A DNA stretch of 60,494 bases from Alphaproteobacteria bacterium (GCA_016780775.1 JADHLI010000013.1:1-60494), one strand, 5' to 3'; counted from the stretch's first letter, positions 26,153-36,374 are shown. The notes: generated by a model not told the origin, from the sequence alone. Numbers and translations: made by a program.

Positions 26153-27316
26153 TCAGCTAGTTTCTTCAAACAGTTCGCGCCCAATAAGCATTCTGCGTAT
26201 TTCCGAAGTACCAGCACCTATTTCATAGAGCTTGGCATCGCGCAGTAAACGACCCGCTGGATAGTCATTAATATAGCCATTTCCGCCTAAACACTGGATA
26301 GCTTCAAGTGCAATTTGTGTAGCTTTTTCAGCCGCATATAAAATGCAGCCTGCAGAATCTTTGCGCGTTGTCTCGCCGCGATCACAGGCTGCTGCTACGG
26401 CATAAACATAAGAGCGGCAGGCATTCATGGTGGTATACATATCGGCAATTTTGCCTTGCATTAACTGAAAGGTACCAATCGGTTGGCCAAATTGCTCCCG
26501 CTCATGAATATAGGGGACAACAATATCAATCGCGGCGGCCATAATTCCAATTGGGCCAGCAGCTAGGACTACCCGCTCAAAATCCAGTCCAGACATCAAT
26601 ATATTCACCCCTTGGCCTTCTTTGCCAAGCACATTTTCAAACGGGACTTCACAATTTTCGAAAACAAGTTCACACGTGTTAGAGCCGCGCATTCCCAGCT
26701 TATCCAGCTTTTGTGCTGTGCTGAACCCGGCCATTTCCCGTTCTATCAAAAATGCTGTAATGCCGCGTGAGCCAGCGTCTGCATCGGTTTTGGCATAAAC
26801 AACTAGCGTGCTGGCATCAGGGCCGTTAGTAATCCACATCTTATTGCCGTTTAGCACAAACTTATCATTGCGCTTTTCTGCGGTCAGACGCATTGAGACT
26901 ACATCTGATCCTGATGACGGCTCAGACATGGCTAATGAGCCAACATGCTCGCCAGTAATAAGCTTTGGTAGATATTTCTGCTTCTGCTCATGCGTGCCCC
27001 ATCTGGCTATTTGGTTGACGCACAGATTAGAATGCGCACCATAGGATAGCCCAACCGATGCGGAGGCTCGGCTAATTTCCTCAATCGCAACACAATGCGC
27101 TAAATATCCCATGCCAGCACCGCCTTCTCCTTGTGGTACCGTGATCCCATGTAATCCAATTTCGCCCATCCTTTCCCATAGATCAGACGGAAATTCATTG
27201 CTTCTATCAATGTCATCTGCACGTGGGGCTATCTCATCTCTGGCAAAACGACGCACCATTTCCCGAAGCCCATCTATTTCTTCGCCTAGATTGAAGTTCA
27301 TTTCTTTATCAAACAT
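26153..27316 (-). CDS. liuA: Isovaleryl-CoA dehydrogenase
   Basis: A 387-residue acyl-CoA dehydrogenase that passes electrons to electron-transfer flavoprotein. Marks are the FAD-binding [15 protein letters not shown] and [10 protein letters not shown] segments and [13 protein letters not shown] near the C-terminus; the catalytic base is expected in [12 protein letters not shown]. The start at 27316 (MFDKEMNFN) has AAGGGA 10 bp upstream; the longer frame to 27442 lies inside the regulator gene and is rejected. The start overlaps the TetR stop by 8 bp, which points to translational coupling between regulator and first enzyme. Confidence 0.93.
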   Translation of the reverse strand: MFDKEMNFNLGEEIDGLREMVRRFARDEIAPRADDIDRSNEFPSDLWERMGEIGLHGITVPQGEGGAGMGYLAHCVAIEEISRASASVGLSYGAHSNLCVNQIARWGTHEQKQKYLPKLITGEHVGSLAMSEPSSGSDVVSMRLTAEKRNDKFVLNGNKMWITNGPDASTLVVYAKTDADAGSRGITAFLIEREMAGFSTAQKLDKLGMRGSNTCELVFENCEVPFENVLGKEGQGVNILMSGLDFERVVLAAGPIGIMAAAIDIVVPYIHEREQFGQPIGTFQLMQGKIADMYTTMNACRSYVYAVAAACDRGETTRKDSAGCILYAAEKATQIALEAIQCLGGNGYINDYPAGRLLRDAKLYEIGAGTSEIRRMLIGRELFEETS

Positions 27317-27983
27317 GGGCTTTTTTTCCCTTAATAGGTATTGTCTTTGCGGGCTGTTCATTGTTCTGGGCCAGTGTTTGGCCAGCCATTGGAACAGCAA
27401 CAGAACGCATGACCAGCGATACATAAATATTTTCAATTTCATGTCTTGTTAAGCGGCCCTGCTGGCGAAACCAGCTGGTGATGCCAGTCAGCATAGCTAA
27501 AATCGCCATCGCGCTAACATGAATATCATCACATGCCATCTGTTTTTGCTGTACACCTAGGGTTAGAATATCCTTTAGAATAGCTTCATAATTGCGGCGA
27601 AGCGCTTCAATAATTTTGAAATTATCTGGCTCTAACGCGCGCAACTCCATATAGGATAAAAACACCTCATCTGGCAGGGCGACATGATAGCTGATATGAA
27701 AGCGCACAAAGGCGTCAAGCTGAATATGGGCATCGCTTTGGTTGGTTTTTGTGCTGTCAGGATAGGCGCTGAGCAGGGCACGCATATGGTCTTCCATTAT
27801 CGCCATCAAAATATGCTGTTTAGTCGTAAAATGATTATAGAGCGCGCCTGCGCCAACCCCGACATCAAGCGCTATTTCACGCATGCTTACCGCCGCATAG
27901 CCTGAGCGCGCAAATAGACGCAAGCTACTCGCCAGAATACGCTGCCTTGTTTGCTCTCCTTTGATGCTGGAAGGGCGTGCCAT
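27309..27983 (-). CDS. TetR family transcriptional regulator of the leucine operon
   Basis: A regulator of about 224 residues. The N-terminal TetR helix-turn-helix is clear ([21 protein letters not shown], cut here, then [18 protein letters not shown]). The C-terminal ligand domain is divergent, as usual, and may sense an acyl-CoA. The longest frame starts at 28019 but would place the start codon inside the palindrome at 28003-28020, so the ATG at 27983 is preferred. It is the first gene of the liu operon and overlaps liuA. Other bacteria use MerR-type LiuR or TetR-type LiuQ here; this protein fits the TetR solution, but orthology with LiuQ is not shown. Confidence 0.88.
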   Translation of the reverse strand: MARPSSIKGEQTRQRILASSLRLFARSGYAAVSMREIALDVGVGAGALYNHFTTKQHILMAIMEDHMRALLSAYPDSTKTNQSDAHIQLDAFVRFHISYHVALPDEVFLSYMELRALEPDNFKIIEALRRNYEAILKDILTLGVQQKQMACDDIHVSAMAILAMLTGITSWFRQQGRLTRHEIENIYVSLVMRSVAVPMAGQTLAQNNEQPAKTIPIKGKKAHV

Positions 27984-28002
27984 TTCACATCTCTCATCAT
28001 TA

Positions 28003-28020
28003 AATGAACGATTGTTCATT
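28003..28020. promoter_or_regulatory. Palindromic operator upstream of the TetR/liu operon
   Basis: AATGAAC-GATT-GTTCATT is an 18-bp inverted repeat with perfect 7-bp arms, 20 bp upstream of the preferred TetR start. The position suits autoregulation, with the whole liu operon controlled at the same site. Confidence 0.7.
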
Positions 28021-28121
28021 TTTTAGAAAGAAAAACTATTTGTCAAGGAACACCACCTTGCGAGGCTGTGAGGCAAGGGCAGGGTCAAACCAAAAAGGGA
28101 ATATTTACGAAGGGCGGCGGG

Positions 28122-29156
28122 TTATTTTACCCAACCAGACAAATTTTCATCAACAATTTGCCGTATTACAGCCATGCCCGGTTCACTCGCGTTTAAACAT
28201 GGCACGTAATCAAACTGGCCGCCGCCATGTTCATGAAAGCTTTCTTGACCTTCCATGGCTAGCTCTTCTAGTGTCTCCAGACAATCAGCTGAAAATCCAG
28301 GAGCCATTAGCGCAAGAGAACCAACTTTTTCGGCACCCAGCTTTTCCAACGTTTCATCTGTATAAGGCTGCAGCCATGGCTCTGAGCCAAAACGGGACTG
28401 GAAACAGACATGAAACTTATCCTTATTCCAATTCAGTTTTTCACGCACCAGACGCGCTGTTTTCATGCAATGACAATGATACGGATCGCCTTGCACAAAA
28501 TAGCGATAAGGAATGCCATGAAAAGATAGCATAAGATGCTCTGGCATTTCGCGCCCGTTGAAATAATCGCCTAGCGAGCGTGTCAGTGCCTCAATATAAG
28601 CGGGGTGATCATGCCAAGGTGGCGCAGTACGAATAGCAGGCTGCCAGCGCTGTTTCAGCGCCCATTCAAACACCTCATCATTAACTGTTGCGGTCGTAGA
28701 AGCAGCATATTGTGGATAAAGAGGGATAATAACAAAGCGGTTGCATCCCGCTGCTTTCATGGCCTCTAGCCTTTCAGAGATAGAAGGCTGGCCATAGCGC
28801 ATCGCCCAATCGACCATCAAATCCTCACGCTCGCCATAATGCGCTTGTAGCATCTCTGCTTGTAGGCGCGTATATTTGCGCAAGGGTGAGCCATCTGGGT
28901 CATCTTTCAGCCAGATTTTATCATAAGCCGCCCCAGAGCGTTTTGGCCGAATATTTAGAATAATCAGATTGAGGATTAACCACCAAAGCAGGCGCGGCAC
29001 TTCAATTACCCGTCTATCAGACAGAAATTGTTTTAAATAGCGGCGCATGGATTTTTTATCCGTGGCATCTGGTGTACCTAGATTAACTAGAAGCAAGCCC
29101 GTTTTGGCATGTGAGGGCCAGTTTGGATGGTCACCTGGAATTGGCTTTACGCTCAT
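28122..29156 (-). CDS. hemH: Ferrochelatase
   Basis: A 344-residue enzyme that inserts ferrous iron into protoporphyrin IX, the last step of heme synthesis. It shows LLLVNLGTPDATDKKSMRRYL near the N-terminus (long form cut here), the catalytic His in LMLSFHGIPYRYF and the conserved APGFSADCLETLEEL. Start choice: the ATG at 29156 has AAGGGA about 10 bp upstream, whereas the frame to 29183 would begin with TTG. The C-terminal cysteine set of some [2Fe-2S] ferrochelatases is not evident. It is downstream of hemA, and the pair forms a heme unit. Confidence 0.94.
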   Translation of the reverse strand: MSVKPIPGDHPNWPSHAKTGLLLVNLGTPDATDKKSMRRYLKQFLSDRRVIEVPRLLWWLILNLIILNIRPKRSGAAYDKIWLKDDPDGSPLRKYTRLQAEMLQAHYGEREDLMVDWAMRYGQPSISERLEAMKAAGCNRFVIIPLYPQYAASTTATVNDEVFEWALKQRWQPAIRTAPPWHDHPAYIEALTRSLGDYFNGREMPEHLMLSFHGIPYRYFVQGDPYHCHCMKTARLVREKLNWNKDKFHVCFQSRFGSEPWLQPYTDETLEKLGAEKVGSLALMAPGFSADCLETLEELAMEGQESFHEHGGGQFDYVPCLNASEPGMAVIRQIVDENLSGWVK

Positions 29157-29245
29157 CGTGGAATGATCCCTTGAAAAGTCCAAGGCTGTCCAAAAACAGC
29201 CATCAAATCTATCTGCAATTGATATAGGTGGGCAGACAGCTAGGT

Positions 29246-30490
29246 CTAGCCTGTGAGGCGATTAATCGGGGGAAAATCTGGCTGATAGGCTGGTGGCTGA
29301 ACTTGACGAAATACGATGTCGAGACAATCCACAAGATGGTCTATCATCTCTTTGGTATGTAGCGGGCCTGGCGTAATACGTAGCCGTTCTGTACCGCGCG
29401 GAACGGTTGGATAGTTAATTGGCTGGATATACAGATTATGCTCTTGCAATAAAGTCCAGCTAATTTCAGATGTTTTCGTCGCATCAGCGACCATAACGGG
29501 CACAATATGCGTGGTGCTGTTCATCGCTGGCAAGCCCCGTTCCCGCAACTTTTCTTTAAGGTAGTTTGCCTGCTGTTGTTGTTTTTGGCGCTCTTCATTT
29601 GAGCTGCGCAGATACCGGATAGAAGCAAGGGCAGCTTCTGCTAATGCAGGCGGCATTGCGGTGGTAAAAATAAAACCAGAACCATAGCCGCGTACCGCAT
29701 CACAAAGGGCGTCACTGCCAGCAATATAGCCCCCCATCGCACCAAAGGCTTTGCCTAGCGTGCCTTGAATGATATCAATTTCATGTTCAATGCCGTCGCG
29801 CTGGGCAATGCCGCCGCCCCGTGCGCCATACATACCAACTGCATGCACCTCATCTAGATAGGTCATAGCGTTATATTTTTTTGCTAGTGCTACAATCTCG
29901 CTAATAGGGGATACATCGCCATCCATTGAATAAACAGATTCAAAGATAATGACCTTATGCCGATCTTTAGGGAGGGATTTTAGCAGCTCTTCTAAATGGG
30001 CTGTATCATTGTGGCGGAAGATCATCTTCTCTGCACGGCCATAACGAATCCCAGAGATAATCGATGCGTGGTTCATCGAATCAGATAATATAATCGGGTT
30101 ATCCAGCAAGCTGATAAGCGCGCTGATAGAGGCTTCATTGGCCACATAGCCAGACGTAAACACTAAAGCGCGCTCTTTGGTGTGTAGGCTAGCAAGCTCA
30201 TCCTCTAGCGCAACAATAGATGCGCTTGTACCAGAAATGTTGCGGGTACCGCCGGCGCCTGTGCCATGCGCACTTACCGCATCACGCATTGCTTCGATAG
30301 CATGCTCGCTCTGGCCCATCCCAAGATAATCATTTGAACACCAAATGATCACCTCTCTACCCCCTGATGGGTGATTCCATAAAGCATAGGGATGACGACC
30401 TGTCAGACGTTCAAGCTCGACAAAATGACGATACCTGTTCTCGTCTTTCAGCTGCCCTACTTTTTCTTGTAACAGCGACTGATAATCCAA
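29246..30490 (-). CDS. hemA: 5-aminolevulinate synthase (C4 pathway)
   Basis: A 414-residue PLP enzyme condensing glycine and succinyl-CoA to 5-aminolevulinate. Marks are [38 protein letters not shown] and the PLP lysine in [13 protein letters not shown]. The C4 enzyme is an alphaproteobacterial trait. The start is a TTG at 30490 behind GGGGAAG, which gives the usual N-terminus MDYQSLLQ. A weak FNR-like element lies 20 bp upstream. The hemH gene follows 89 bp downstream. Confidence 0.96.
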   Translation of the reverse strand: MDYQSLLQEKVGQLKDENRYRHFVELERLTGRHPYALWNHPSGGREVIIWCSNDYLGMGQSEHAIEAMRDAVSAHGTGAGGTRNISGTSASIVALEDELASLHTKERALVFTSGYVANEASISALISLLDNPIILSDSMNHASIISGIRYGRAEKMIFRHNDTAHLEELLKSLPKDRHKVIIFESVYSMDGDVSPISEIVALAKKYNAMTYLDEVHAVGMYGARGGGIAQRDGIEHEIDIIQGTLGKAFGAMGGYIAGSDALCDAVRGYGSGFIFTTAMPPALAEAALASIRYLRSSNEERQKQQQQANYLKEKLRERGLPAMNSTTHIVPVMVADATKTSEISWTLLQEHNLYIQPINYPTVPRGTERLRITPGPLHTKEMIDHLVDCLDIVFRQVQPPAYQPDFPPINRLTG

Positions 30491-30510
30491 CTGACTTCCC
30501 CGTTTTCAGC

Positions 30511-30524
30511 TTGAGTGCGATAAA
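30511..30524. promoter_or_regulatory. Weak FNR-like box upstream of hemA
   Basis: TTGAGTGCGATAAA matches the FNR consensus TTGAT-N4-ATCAA at most arm positions with two mismatches. hemA is an FnrL target in some alphaproteobacteria. Its position very near the start codon is unusual, and such degenerate matches are common by chance. Confidence 0.25.
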
Positions 30525-30639
30525 CATATCGCGCGCAATACGCCACTTGTCCCTAAGTGCAAATCATAGCCACTTTGTCAGCGAGCATCAATAACAGATG
30601 CTAGGGTGCGACAATTAGGATATTTAAGCTCATAGAAGA

Positions 30640-33423
30640 CTATTCTGCAGCTACAGTATCTTCTGGTATTTTCAACCGTGCGGCGGCAAATTTAAGCTCA
30701 GGTATTTTGCCGTAAGGGTCAAGGGCTGGGTTAGTTAGAATATTGGCAGGGGCTTCGGTAAAACAGAAGGGTATGAAAATCATCCCTTTTGGCAGATTAG
30801 GATCGATGCGCGCAAATAGCGCAATTTCGCCGCGCCGTGTTTCCACCGCCACATTTTGCCCCGGGGTTATCGCCAAATCAGACATATCTTCAGGGCTTAT
30901 ATGCACTTCAGCTTCGGGTTCTAGTGCATCTAGCACCTGCGCGCGCCTAGTCATAGAGCCAGTATGCCAATGTTCTAGCAATCTGCCTGTGGACAGCACC
31001 AAGGGGAAGGCATCATCCGGGACTTCATCTGGTGGCAGCACAGAGGCCGGGGTCATGCGCCCGCGCCCGCTAGGCGTGGGAAAAGCATCAGAGAAAATAA
31101 TATCTGCACCTTCACTCTGCTCATCTGCGCAAGGGTAGGTAACTGCATCTTCTGCCTCTAGGCGCTGCCATGTAATCCCGGTGAGGGACGGCATTACAAT
31201 CCGCATTTCATTGAAAATATCAGCTGGGTTTTGATAGTTCCAGCTTTGCCCCATACGGTTTGCCAATTCCTGAATTATCCACCAATCTTGACGCGCATCG
31301 CCCGGCATTGGTACAGCAATCCGCCCCATCTGAACGCGGCGGTCAGTGTTGGTTACAGTCCCCGTTTTTTCAGGGAATGCAGAAGCTGGCAGAATCACAT
31401 CAGCAAAGGCTGCTGTTTCGGTCATAAAAATATCCTGAACGACCAAATGCTCTAGGCGCGCAAATCCCTCTCTAGCATGCGCTTGGTCAGGATCAGACAT
31501 GACCGGGTTTTCACCCATCACATAAATTCCCTTGATGTTCCTGTCATAAGCAGCATCAGCAATTTCAACGACTGTTAGCCCTTTTTCTGTATCGAGTTGT
31601 ACTTCCCACAGTTTTTCATACTCGCTGCGAACATTAGCATCTTCTACAGAGCGGTAATCGGGGAAAAACATCGGGATAAGACCCGCATCAGACGCGCCTT
31701 GTACATTGTTCTGGCCGCGAAGTGGATGCAGACCTGCCCCTGGTTTGCCAACATTACCGGTAAGCAAAGCTAGCGATATCAGGCAGCGTGCATTGTCGGT
31801 GCCATGAGTATGCTGAGATACACCCATACCCCAGAAAATAATACCCGCCTTAGCCGCAGCAAATTGGCGCGCAACAGACCGTATGGTTTCTGCGTCAATC
31901 CCGCAGATAAGTGCCATCTTTTCTGGGCTGGTCGCCTTTGTCTGCTCAACAAGGGCATCAAAGCCTTCTGTATGGGCTTCAACATAGGCTTTGTCATAAA
32001 TTTGCTCATCAATGATGGTGTGGAGTATGCCATTAAGGAGCGCCACATCACTGCCCGGTACAAAGTTTAGCGAAGCCTCAGCATACCTATCTAGGGCTTG
32101 ACCGCGTGGATCCATAACAAACAGCTTAGCCCCAGCCTTTGCGGCATTTTTAATATAAGTAGCCGCAACCGGATGATTAACAGTAGGATTAGCACCAATA
32201 ACGATAATCGCATCAGCGTTCAGGCATTGGGAAAAAGAGGCTGTTACCGCACCAGAGCCAATATTCTCAAGTAAAGCTGCCACCGAAGAGGCATGACATA
32301 GCCGTGTGCAATGATCGACATTATTAGTGCCAAAACAGGTGCGCACCAGCTTTTGTACCAGATAAGCTTCTTCATTTGTGCCTTTAGCAGAACCGAATCC
32401 AGCCAGCGCAGACGCCCCATCGCGTTCTTTGATGGCTATAAACTTTTTCGCAGCAACCTCTAGCGCTTCTTCCCAGCTTGCTGGGCGGAAATGCGTTAAG
32501 GGGTTGGCCGGATCAAAGGGCAGGGAGGCTTCTTTTGGAACATCCTCTCGGCGGATAAGTGGCTGGGTCAGCCGCTCTGGGTTATGGATATAATCAAAAC
32601 CATATCGACCCTTTACACAAAGCCGGCTGTTATTAGCAGGCCCGCTGCGACCATTTACGGAAACAATTTTATCTTCCCTGACATTAAAAGTCAGCTGGCA
32701 GCCTACCCCGCAATAGGGGCAAACAGAATCAACTTGTTTATCTGGGGTGATGGCCAGCTTTTGGTCTTCTGCCAGCATTGTTTTTGGCATAAGCGCGCCA
32801 GTAGGGCAGGCTTGCACACATTCCCCGCAACCCACACAAGTAGAGGCACCCATATCATCATCAAAATCAAAAATGATATGCGCATCCGCACCGCGCCCGG
32901 CAAGGCCAATAACATCATTTACCTGAACTTCACGGCAGGCACGCACACATAGATTACATTGGATACACGCATCCATATTGACCGCAATCGCTGGATGGCT
33001 GCTATCAGCCGTTGGTTTGGTTTTGCTGTTAAACCGGCTGGTCTGGATGTTTTGTTTATCTGCATAGAACCAAAGATGCGAGCTTGGGTCATGCGCATCA
33101 CTTCGCGCAGGCTGGTCTGCTAGCAGTAATTCCATCACCATCTTTCGTGATTTTTCTGCACGCTCACTTTTGGTGCTCACCTTCATGCCAGCAGCGGCTT
33201 TGCGCTGGCAGGAGGCAGCCAAAACCCGCTCACCCTCGATTTCAACCATGCAAGCGCGGCAATTTCCATCCTCGCGGTAATTATCATCATCTTTATAGCA
33301 AAGATGGGGGATATCTACCTCTAAACGCTTAGCAAGCTGCCAGATAGTGTCTTCAGCAGTGGCAGATATTTCCTGACCGTCAATTTCTAGGGTAAAGGAG
33401 GCATTTTTAACTATATCGTCCAT
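30640..33423 (-). CDS. fdhA: NAD-dependent formate dehydrogenase, molybdopterin alpha subunit
   Basis: A 927-residue catalytic subunit. From the N-terminus: a [2Fe-2S] domain (GNCRACMVEIEGERV), a His/Cys cluster region, two [4Fe-4S] ferredoxin motifs (CIQCNLCVRAC and CVGCGECVQACPTG), then the molybdopterin domain with its own cluster CPYCGVGC. The metal ligand is cysteine, not selenocysteine (TRLCHASS). The C-terminal dinucleotide-binding domain has STGRLLEHWHTGSMTRR. It oxidises formate to CO2 and passes electrons through the clusters to the fused subunit encoded 13 bp upstream. The organisation is that of soluble Fdh1/FdsA enzymes. Whether Mo or W is used cannot be read here. Confidence 0.93.
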   Translation of the reverse strand: MDDIVKNASFTLEIDGQEISATAEDTIWQLAKRLEVDIPHLCYKDDDNYREDGNCRACMVEIEGERVLAASCQRKAAAGMKVSTKSERAEKSRKMVMELLLADQPARSDAHDPSSHLWFYADKQNIQTSRFNSKTKPTADSSHPAIAVNMDACIQCNLCVRACREVQVNDVIGLAGRGADAHIIFDFDDDMGASTCVGCGECVQACPTGALMPKTMLAEDQKLAITPDKQVDSVCPYCGVGCQLTFNVREDKIVSVNGRSGPANNSRLCVKGRYGFDYIHNPERLTQPLIRREDVPKEASLPFDPANPLTHFRPASWEEALEVAAKKFIAIKERDGASALAGFGSAKGTNEEAYLVQKLVRTCFGTNNVDHCTRLCHASSVAALLENIGSGAVTASFSQCLNADAIIVIGANPTVNHPVAATYIKNAAKAGAKLFVMDPRGQALDRYAEASLNFVPGSDVALLNGILHTIIDEQIYDKAYVEAHTEGFDALVEQTKATSPEKMALICGIDAETIRSVARQFAAAKAGIIFWGMGVSQHTHGTDNARCLISLALLTGNVGKPGAGLHPLRGQNNVQGASDAGLIPMFFPDYRSVEDANVRSEYEKLWEVQLDTEKGLTVVEIADAAYDRNIKGIYVMGENPVMSDPDQAHAREGFARLEHLVVQDIFMTETAAFADVILPASAFPEKTGTVTNTDRRVQMGRIAVPMPGDARQDWWIIQELANRMGQSWNYQNPADIFNEMRIVMPSLTGITWQRLEAEDAVTYPCADEQSEGADIIFSDAFPTPSGRGRMTPASVLPPDEVPDDAFPLVLSTGRLLEHWHTGSMTRRAQVLDALEPEAEVHISPEDMSDLAITPGQNVAVETRRGEIALFARIDPNLPKGMIFIPFCFTEAPANILTNPALDPYGKIPELKFAAARLKIPEDTVAAE

Positions 33424-33436
33424 TTTTTAAAATCCC

Positions 33437-35161
33437 CTAATCCGTGCCTGCTGGCTTTTGCGTCTTTTGGCCTGTGCTTGGAATGCTCTCTGGAAAATGC
33501 TTCATCACGCTTAGGAGCGGGTTAGCGGCGGCTTGACCTAGTCCGCAAATACTAGCATCCGCCATGGTTTGAGATAGCTCTTGTAATAAGGCGGTATCAG
33601 GTGCCTGTGTTTCCATCAGCATCACCGCTTTTTCAGTTCCAGAACGGCAAGGCGTGCATTGACCGCAGGATTCATGCTTGAAAAATTGCATTAAATTAAG
33701 CGCTGCTTGCCACATATCATCTTGGTCCGATAAAACGACAACAGCGTGTGAGCCAACAAAACATCCCTCATCCGCCAGCGCACCACCAAAATCAAGTGGG
33801 ATATCTGATTTTGATGTGGGCAGGATGCCGCCAGACGCACCGCCAGGCAAATAGGCCTTAAAGTGATGCCCGTCTGCCATCCCGCCACAGGCTTCGATAA
33901 GTTCTGCAACACTACTGCCAGCTGCAGCCCGGATTACGCCCGGTTTAGCCACGCGACCAGATACAGAATAGCTGCGAAAACCAGGATGTTTTGGCTTGCC
34001 TTGCTGGTTATACCAATGCGCACCCTGTTCCAGAATATCACGCACCCAATAAAGGGTTTCGATATTATTTACCAAGGTTGGGCGATTAAACAGGCCACAT
34101 TCTGCAACATAAGGGGGGCGGTGACGCGGCAGGCCGCGCTTGCCCTCAATACTCTCGATCATTGCTGATTCTTCACCGCAAATATACGCGCCAGCCCCGC
34201 GCCGAATTTCCAGCTTCATATGGCTAGCAAGCCCAGCTCGCTCAACCTTTGCTATCTCATTATAAAGCATCGCGATAATTTCGGGATATTCATCACGAAC
34301 ATAAAGGTAGGCTGTATCAATGCCAACCAGATGTCCTGCTATTAAAACGCCTTCAATCATCCGGTGCGGATCGGTACTCAAATACAGCCTGTCTTTAAAC
34401 GTGCCGGGCTCGCCTTCATCACCATTGATAGCCATTAGTCGTGGCCCGTCATAACTTGCCACAATCTGCCATTTACGGCCGGTGGGAAAACCAGCACCGC
34501 CCAATCCGCGTAATTGTGCTGCTGCTAGCTCTGTCATCAGCGCGTCATTATCAGCTGTGCCAGATTGCAAAGCCGCAGCCAGTTTATAGCCGCCTGTTTC
34601 GCGATAGGCGTTAAAATCAATATAGTCGTTAAGGACAGCAGGATGGGCAGGGGTAGTAATCGCTGCTTTGATGCCAGCAAGATTATTTTGCTGGATAAGG
34701 GCATGGCCATCTGCGACCGCAGGGGCCCTATCACATGCACCAAGACAAGGAGCTGTAATAATGCGCACCTCCTCATTTGCGAGCTTGGCTGCTTCTGCAA
34801 GCAGCTCATTTGCCCCTGCCATCATACATGATAGGGACGTGCAAACACGGATAGTGCGGGCAGGCGGGGCTTGCTCGCCTTCTTTGACAAGGGTGAAATG
34901 GTCATAAAAGCTAGCCACTTCCCAAACCTCTGCCATAGGCAGGCGCATCAGATGTGCTAATGCTGCCAGATGAGCAGCGCTTAGATGGTGATAATGGTCA
35001 TTTATTTTGTGCAACGCTTCGATAAGATGATCTCGCGGCGGCGGGGTGTTACCAAACAGCTCGCGCATTTGCTCAATAGCGGCAGGGTCAATTTGACGCC
35101 CCTTTGGCTTGAAACGTCCTTTCTTGGAACCAAATTTCCTACCCATCTGCGATTCTGGCAT
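33437..35161 (-). CDS. fdhB: Formate dehydrogenase beta subunit, fused NuoE-NuoF type
   Basis: A 574-residue electron-transfer subunit. Residues about 25-165 are NuoE/FdsG-like with a [2Fe-2S] thioredoxin-type motif (CTSLSCMMAGA ... CLGACDRAP). The rest is NuoF/FdsB-like: the NADH site GLGGAGFPTGRKW, the FMN region and GAGAYICGEE, and the [4Fe-4S] motif ESCGQCTPCRSGTE. Many bacteria encode these as two proteins; the fusion is known from Methylobacterium Fdh1B. It reduces NAD+ with electrons from the alpha subunit. The ATG at 35161 follows GGGGAAG. No fdhD or delta subunit gene lies in the window. Confidence 0.92.
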   Translation of the reverse strand: MPESQMGRKFGSKKGRFKPKGRQIDPAAIEQMRELFGNTPPPRDHLIEALHKINDHYHHLSAAHLAALAHLMRLPMAEVWEVASFYDHFTLVKEGEQAPPARTIRVCTSLSCMMAGANELLAEAAKLANEEVRIITAPCLGACDRAPAVADGHALIQQNNLAGIKAAITTPAHPAVLNDYIDFNAYRETGGYKLAAALQSGTADNDALMTELAAAQLRGLGGAGFPTGRKWQIVASYDGPRLMAINGDEGEPGTFKDRLYLSTDPHRMIEGVLIAGHLVGIDTAYLYVRDEYPEIIAMLYNEIAKVERAGLASHMKLEIRRGAGAYICGEESAMIESIEGKRGLPRHRPPYVAECGLFNRPTLVNNIETLYWVRDILEQGAHWYNQQGKPKHPGFRSYSVSGRVAKPGVIRAAAGSSVAELIEACGGMADGHHFKAYLPGGASGGILPTSKSDIPLDFGGALADEGCFVGSHAVVVLSDQDDMWQAALNLMQFFKHESCGQCTPCRSGTEKAVMLMETQAPDTALLQELSQTMADASICGLGQAAANPLLSVMKHFPESIPSTGQKTQKPAGTD

Positions 35162-35238
35162 ATTGCATCTTCCCCAAAAACTCTTTTTACCCCATCGGTA
35201 CTTTTTTCACCCATAATTTGCCGCTATTGCAAAGCGTT

Positions 35239-35439
35239 CTATAACAGGTTAGGGGCAAAATTTGTCTCATCAGCGACAGGTGTAAGGCTTATCTTGTCTG
35301 CAAGGATGATGGTCTTGCCCATATGTTCAAAATTTACTGTAATTCGGTTACCAATAATCGACTGAACTTGCCCTTGACCCCATTCTGGCTCAGTGGGATG
35401 GCGCACAAAATCTCCTACGCTAAACTCATATACCATCAC
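35239..35439 (-). CDS. DUF3553 domain small protein
   Basis: A 66-residue protein consisting of one DUF3553-type domain: FSVGDFVRHPTEPEWGQGQVQ followed by a beta-rich NRITVNFEHMGKTI stretch (first string cut at 20 in the family pattern: VGD, HP, WG.GQVQS). The fold is expected to be a small beta-barrel like those of CarD/UvrD-associated domains, so a nucleic-acid or polymerase contact is possible. No function is established. It lies between ctrA and the formate dehydrogenase genes and is probably its own unit. Confidence 0.75.
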   Translation of the reverse strand: MMVYEFSVGDFVRHPTEPEWGQGQVQSIIGNRITVNFEHMGKTIILADKISLTPVADETNFAPNLL

Positions 35440-35562
35440 ACAGCCCTTTCACATTATAGCCGATAAGCATTCCCCTTTAATTTAACCTATCAGAAAGCTT
35501 GCTTATTAAGCAAAGAAACTAGCAGTCAAGAAAGGGGTAGGGGCGTTCCGCATCATAAAAAA

Positions 35563-35598
35563 CACCCAAGAGGCGTGGTGCAAACAACCTCTTGGGTG
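35563..35598 (-). terminator. Intrinsic terminator of ctrA
   Basis: CACCCAAGAGG (35563-35573) pairs with CCTCTTGGGTG (35588-35598). On the minus strand the hairpin is followed by TTTTTT, 75 bp after the ctrA stop. Confidence 0.75.
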
Positions 35599-35672
35599 GC
35601 AATTAAACTGGTTCACAGTGGTTGTTTTTAAATCATGAGTTGCAGAAATGAAGCCATGAGGAAACAGGTGAC

Positions 35673-36374
35673 CTAAACCGCTATTTGTTCTTCGTTTGCA
35701 TCCTCATCACGCAAGACATATCCCTGTCCCCAGACAGTGTCTATCTTGGCACTTTTCAAACCACTTTTTTCTAACTTGCGCCGCAATTTGCAGACAAAAA
35801 CATCAATAATTTTGCTATCTGGCTCATCAATTCCGCCATATATATGCGCAATAAAGCTTTCCTTGCTCAATACAGCTCCTTTGCGCATGCATAAGAGATG
35901 CACAATCTGATATTCTTTTTGTGTTAGGGGCACAAACTTGCCATCAATGGAAATTAAATTGCGGCTGAGATCCATGGTCATATTGCCAGCTTGAATAAGT
36001 GCAGAAGCATGTCCATTTGCCCGCCGGATAATAGCTTCAAGATAGGCAAGTAGCTCATATCTATCAAACGGCTTGGTAAGGTATCCGTCTGCCCCCGCAC
36101 CAAGCGCAGTGATCCGATCATCTACCCGGCTATTACCTGAAATAACTAAAATAGGGGCAGGCAGGTAACTCTTGCGGATCAGACGGGTTAGGCGCGTGCC
36201 ATCCCCATCTGGCAAATTGATGTCCAATAAAACGGCATCAATATGACTATGGCTTAATTCATTTAGCGCCTCTTCAATGGTTTTAGTGTGCACATGGTGA
36301 TACCCAGCTTGAGACAGGGTAATGCCAATAGCGTCAGCAATAACTGTATCATCTTCGACAATAAGGATATTCAT
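35673..36374 (-). CDS. ctrA: CtrA-type cell-cycle response regulator
   Basis: A 233-residue OmpR-class regulator. The receiver domain has acidic residues EDD at 7-9, phosphoacceptor Asp51 (LLDINLPDGDG) and the conserved Lys in LTKPFDRYE. The winged-helix domain closely follows CtrA: LTQKEYQIVHLL, YGGIDEPDSKIIDVFVCKL and IDTVWGQGYVLRDE. In alphaproteobacteria CtrA controls cell cycle, motility or gene transfer, and in SAR11/SAR116-type bacteria its regulon is probably reduced. It is divergent from the dksA-like gene across a 440-bp gap that holds an inverted repeat. Confidence 0.82.
   Translation of the reverse strand: MNILIVEDDTVIADAIGITLSQAGYHHVHTKTIEEALNELSHSHIDAVLLDINLPDGDGTRLTRLIRKSYLPAPILVISGNSRVDDRITALGAGADGYLTKPFDRYELLAYLEAIIRRANGHASALIQAGNMTMDLSRNLISIDGKFVPLTQKEYQIVHLLCMRKGAVLSKESFIAHIYGGIDEPDSKIIDVFVCKLRRKLEKSGLKSAKIDTVWGQGYVLRDEDANEEQIAV

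Noticed and set aside
27317-27442. N-terminal extension of isovaleryl-CoA dehydrogenase
   Set aside because: It lies inside the TetR gene, and a better start with a ribosome site is at 27316.
28004-28534. 176-residue frame opposite to hemH
   Set aside because: It lies on the complementary strand of the conserved ferrochelatase and has no family features.
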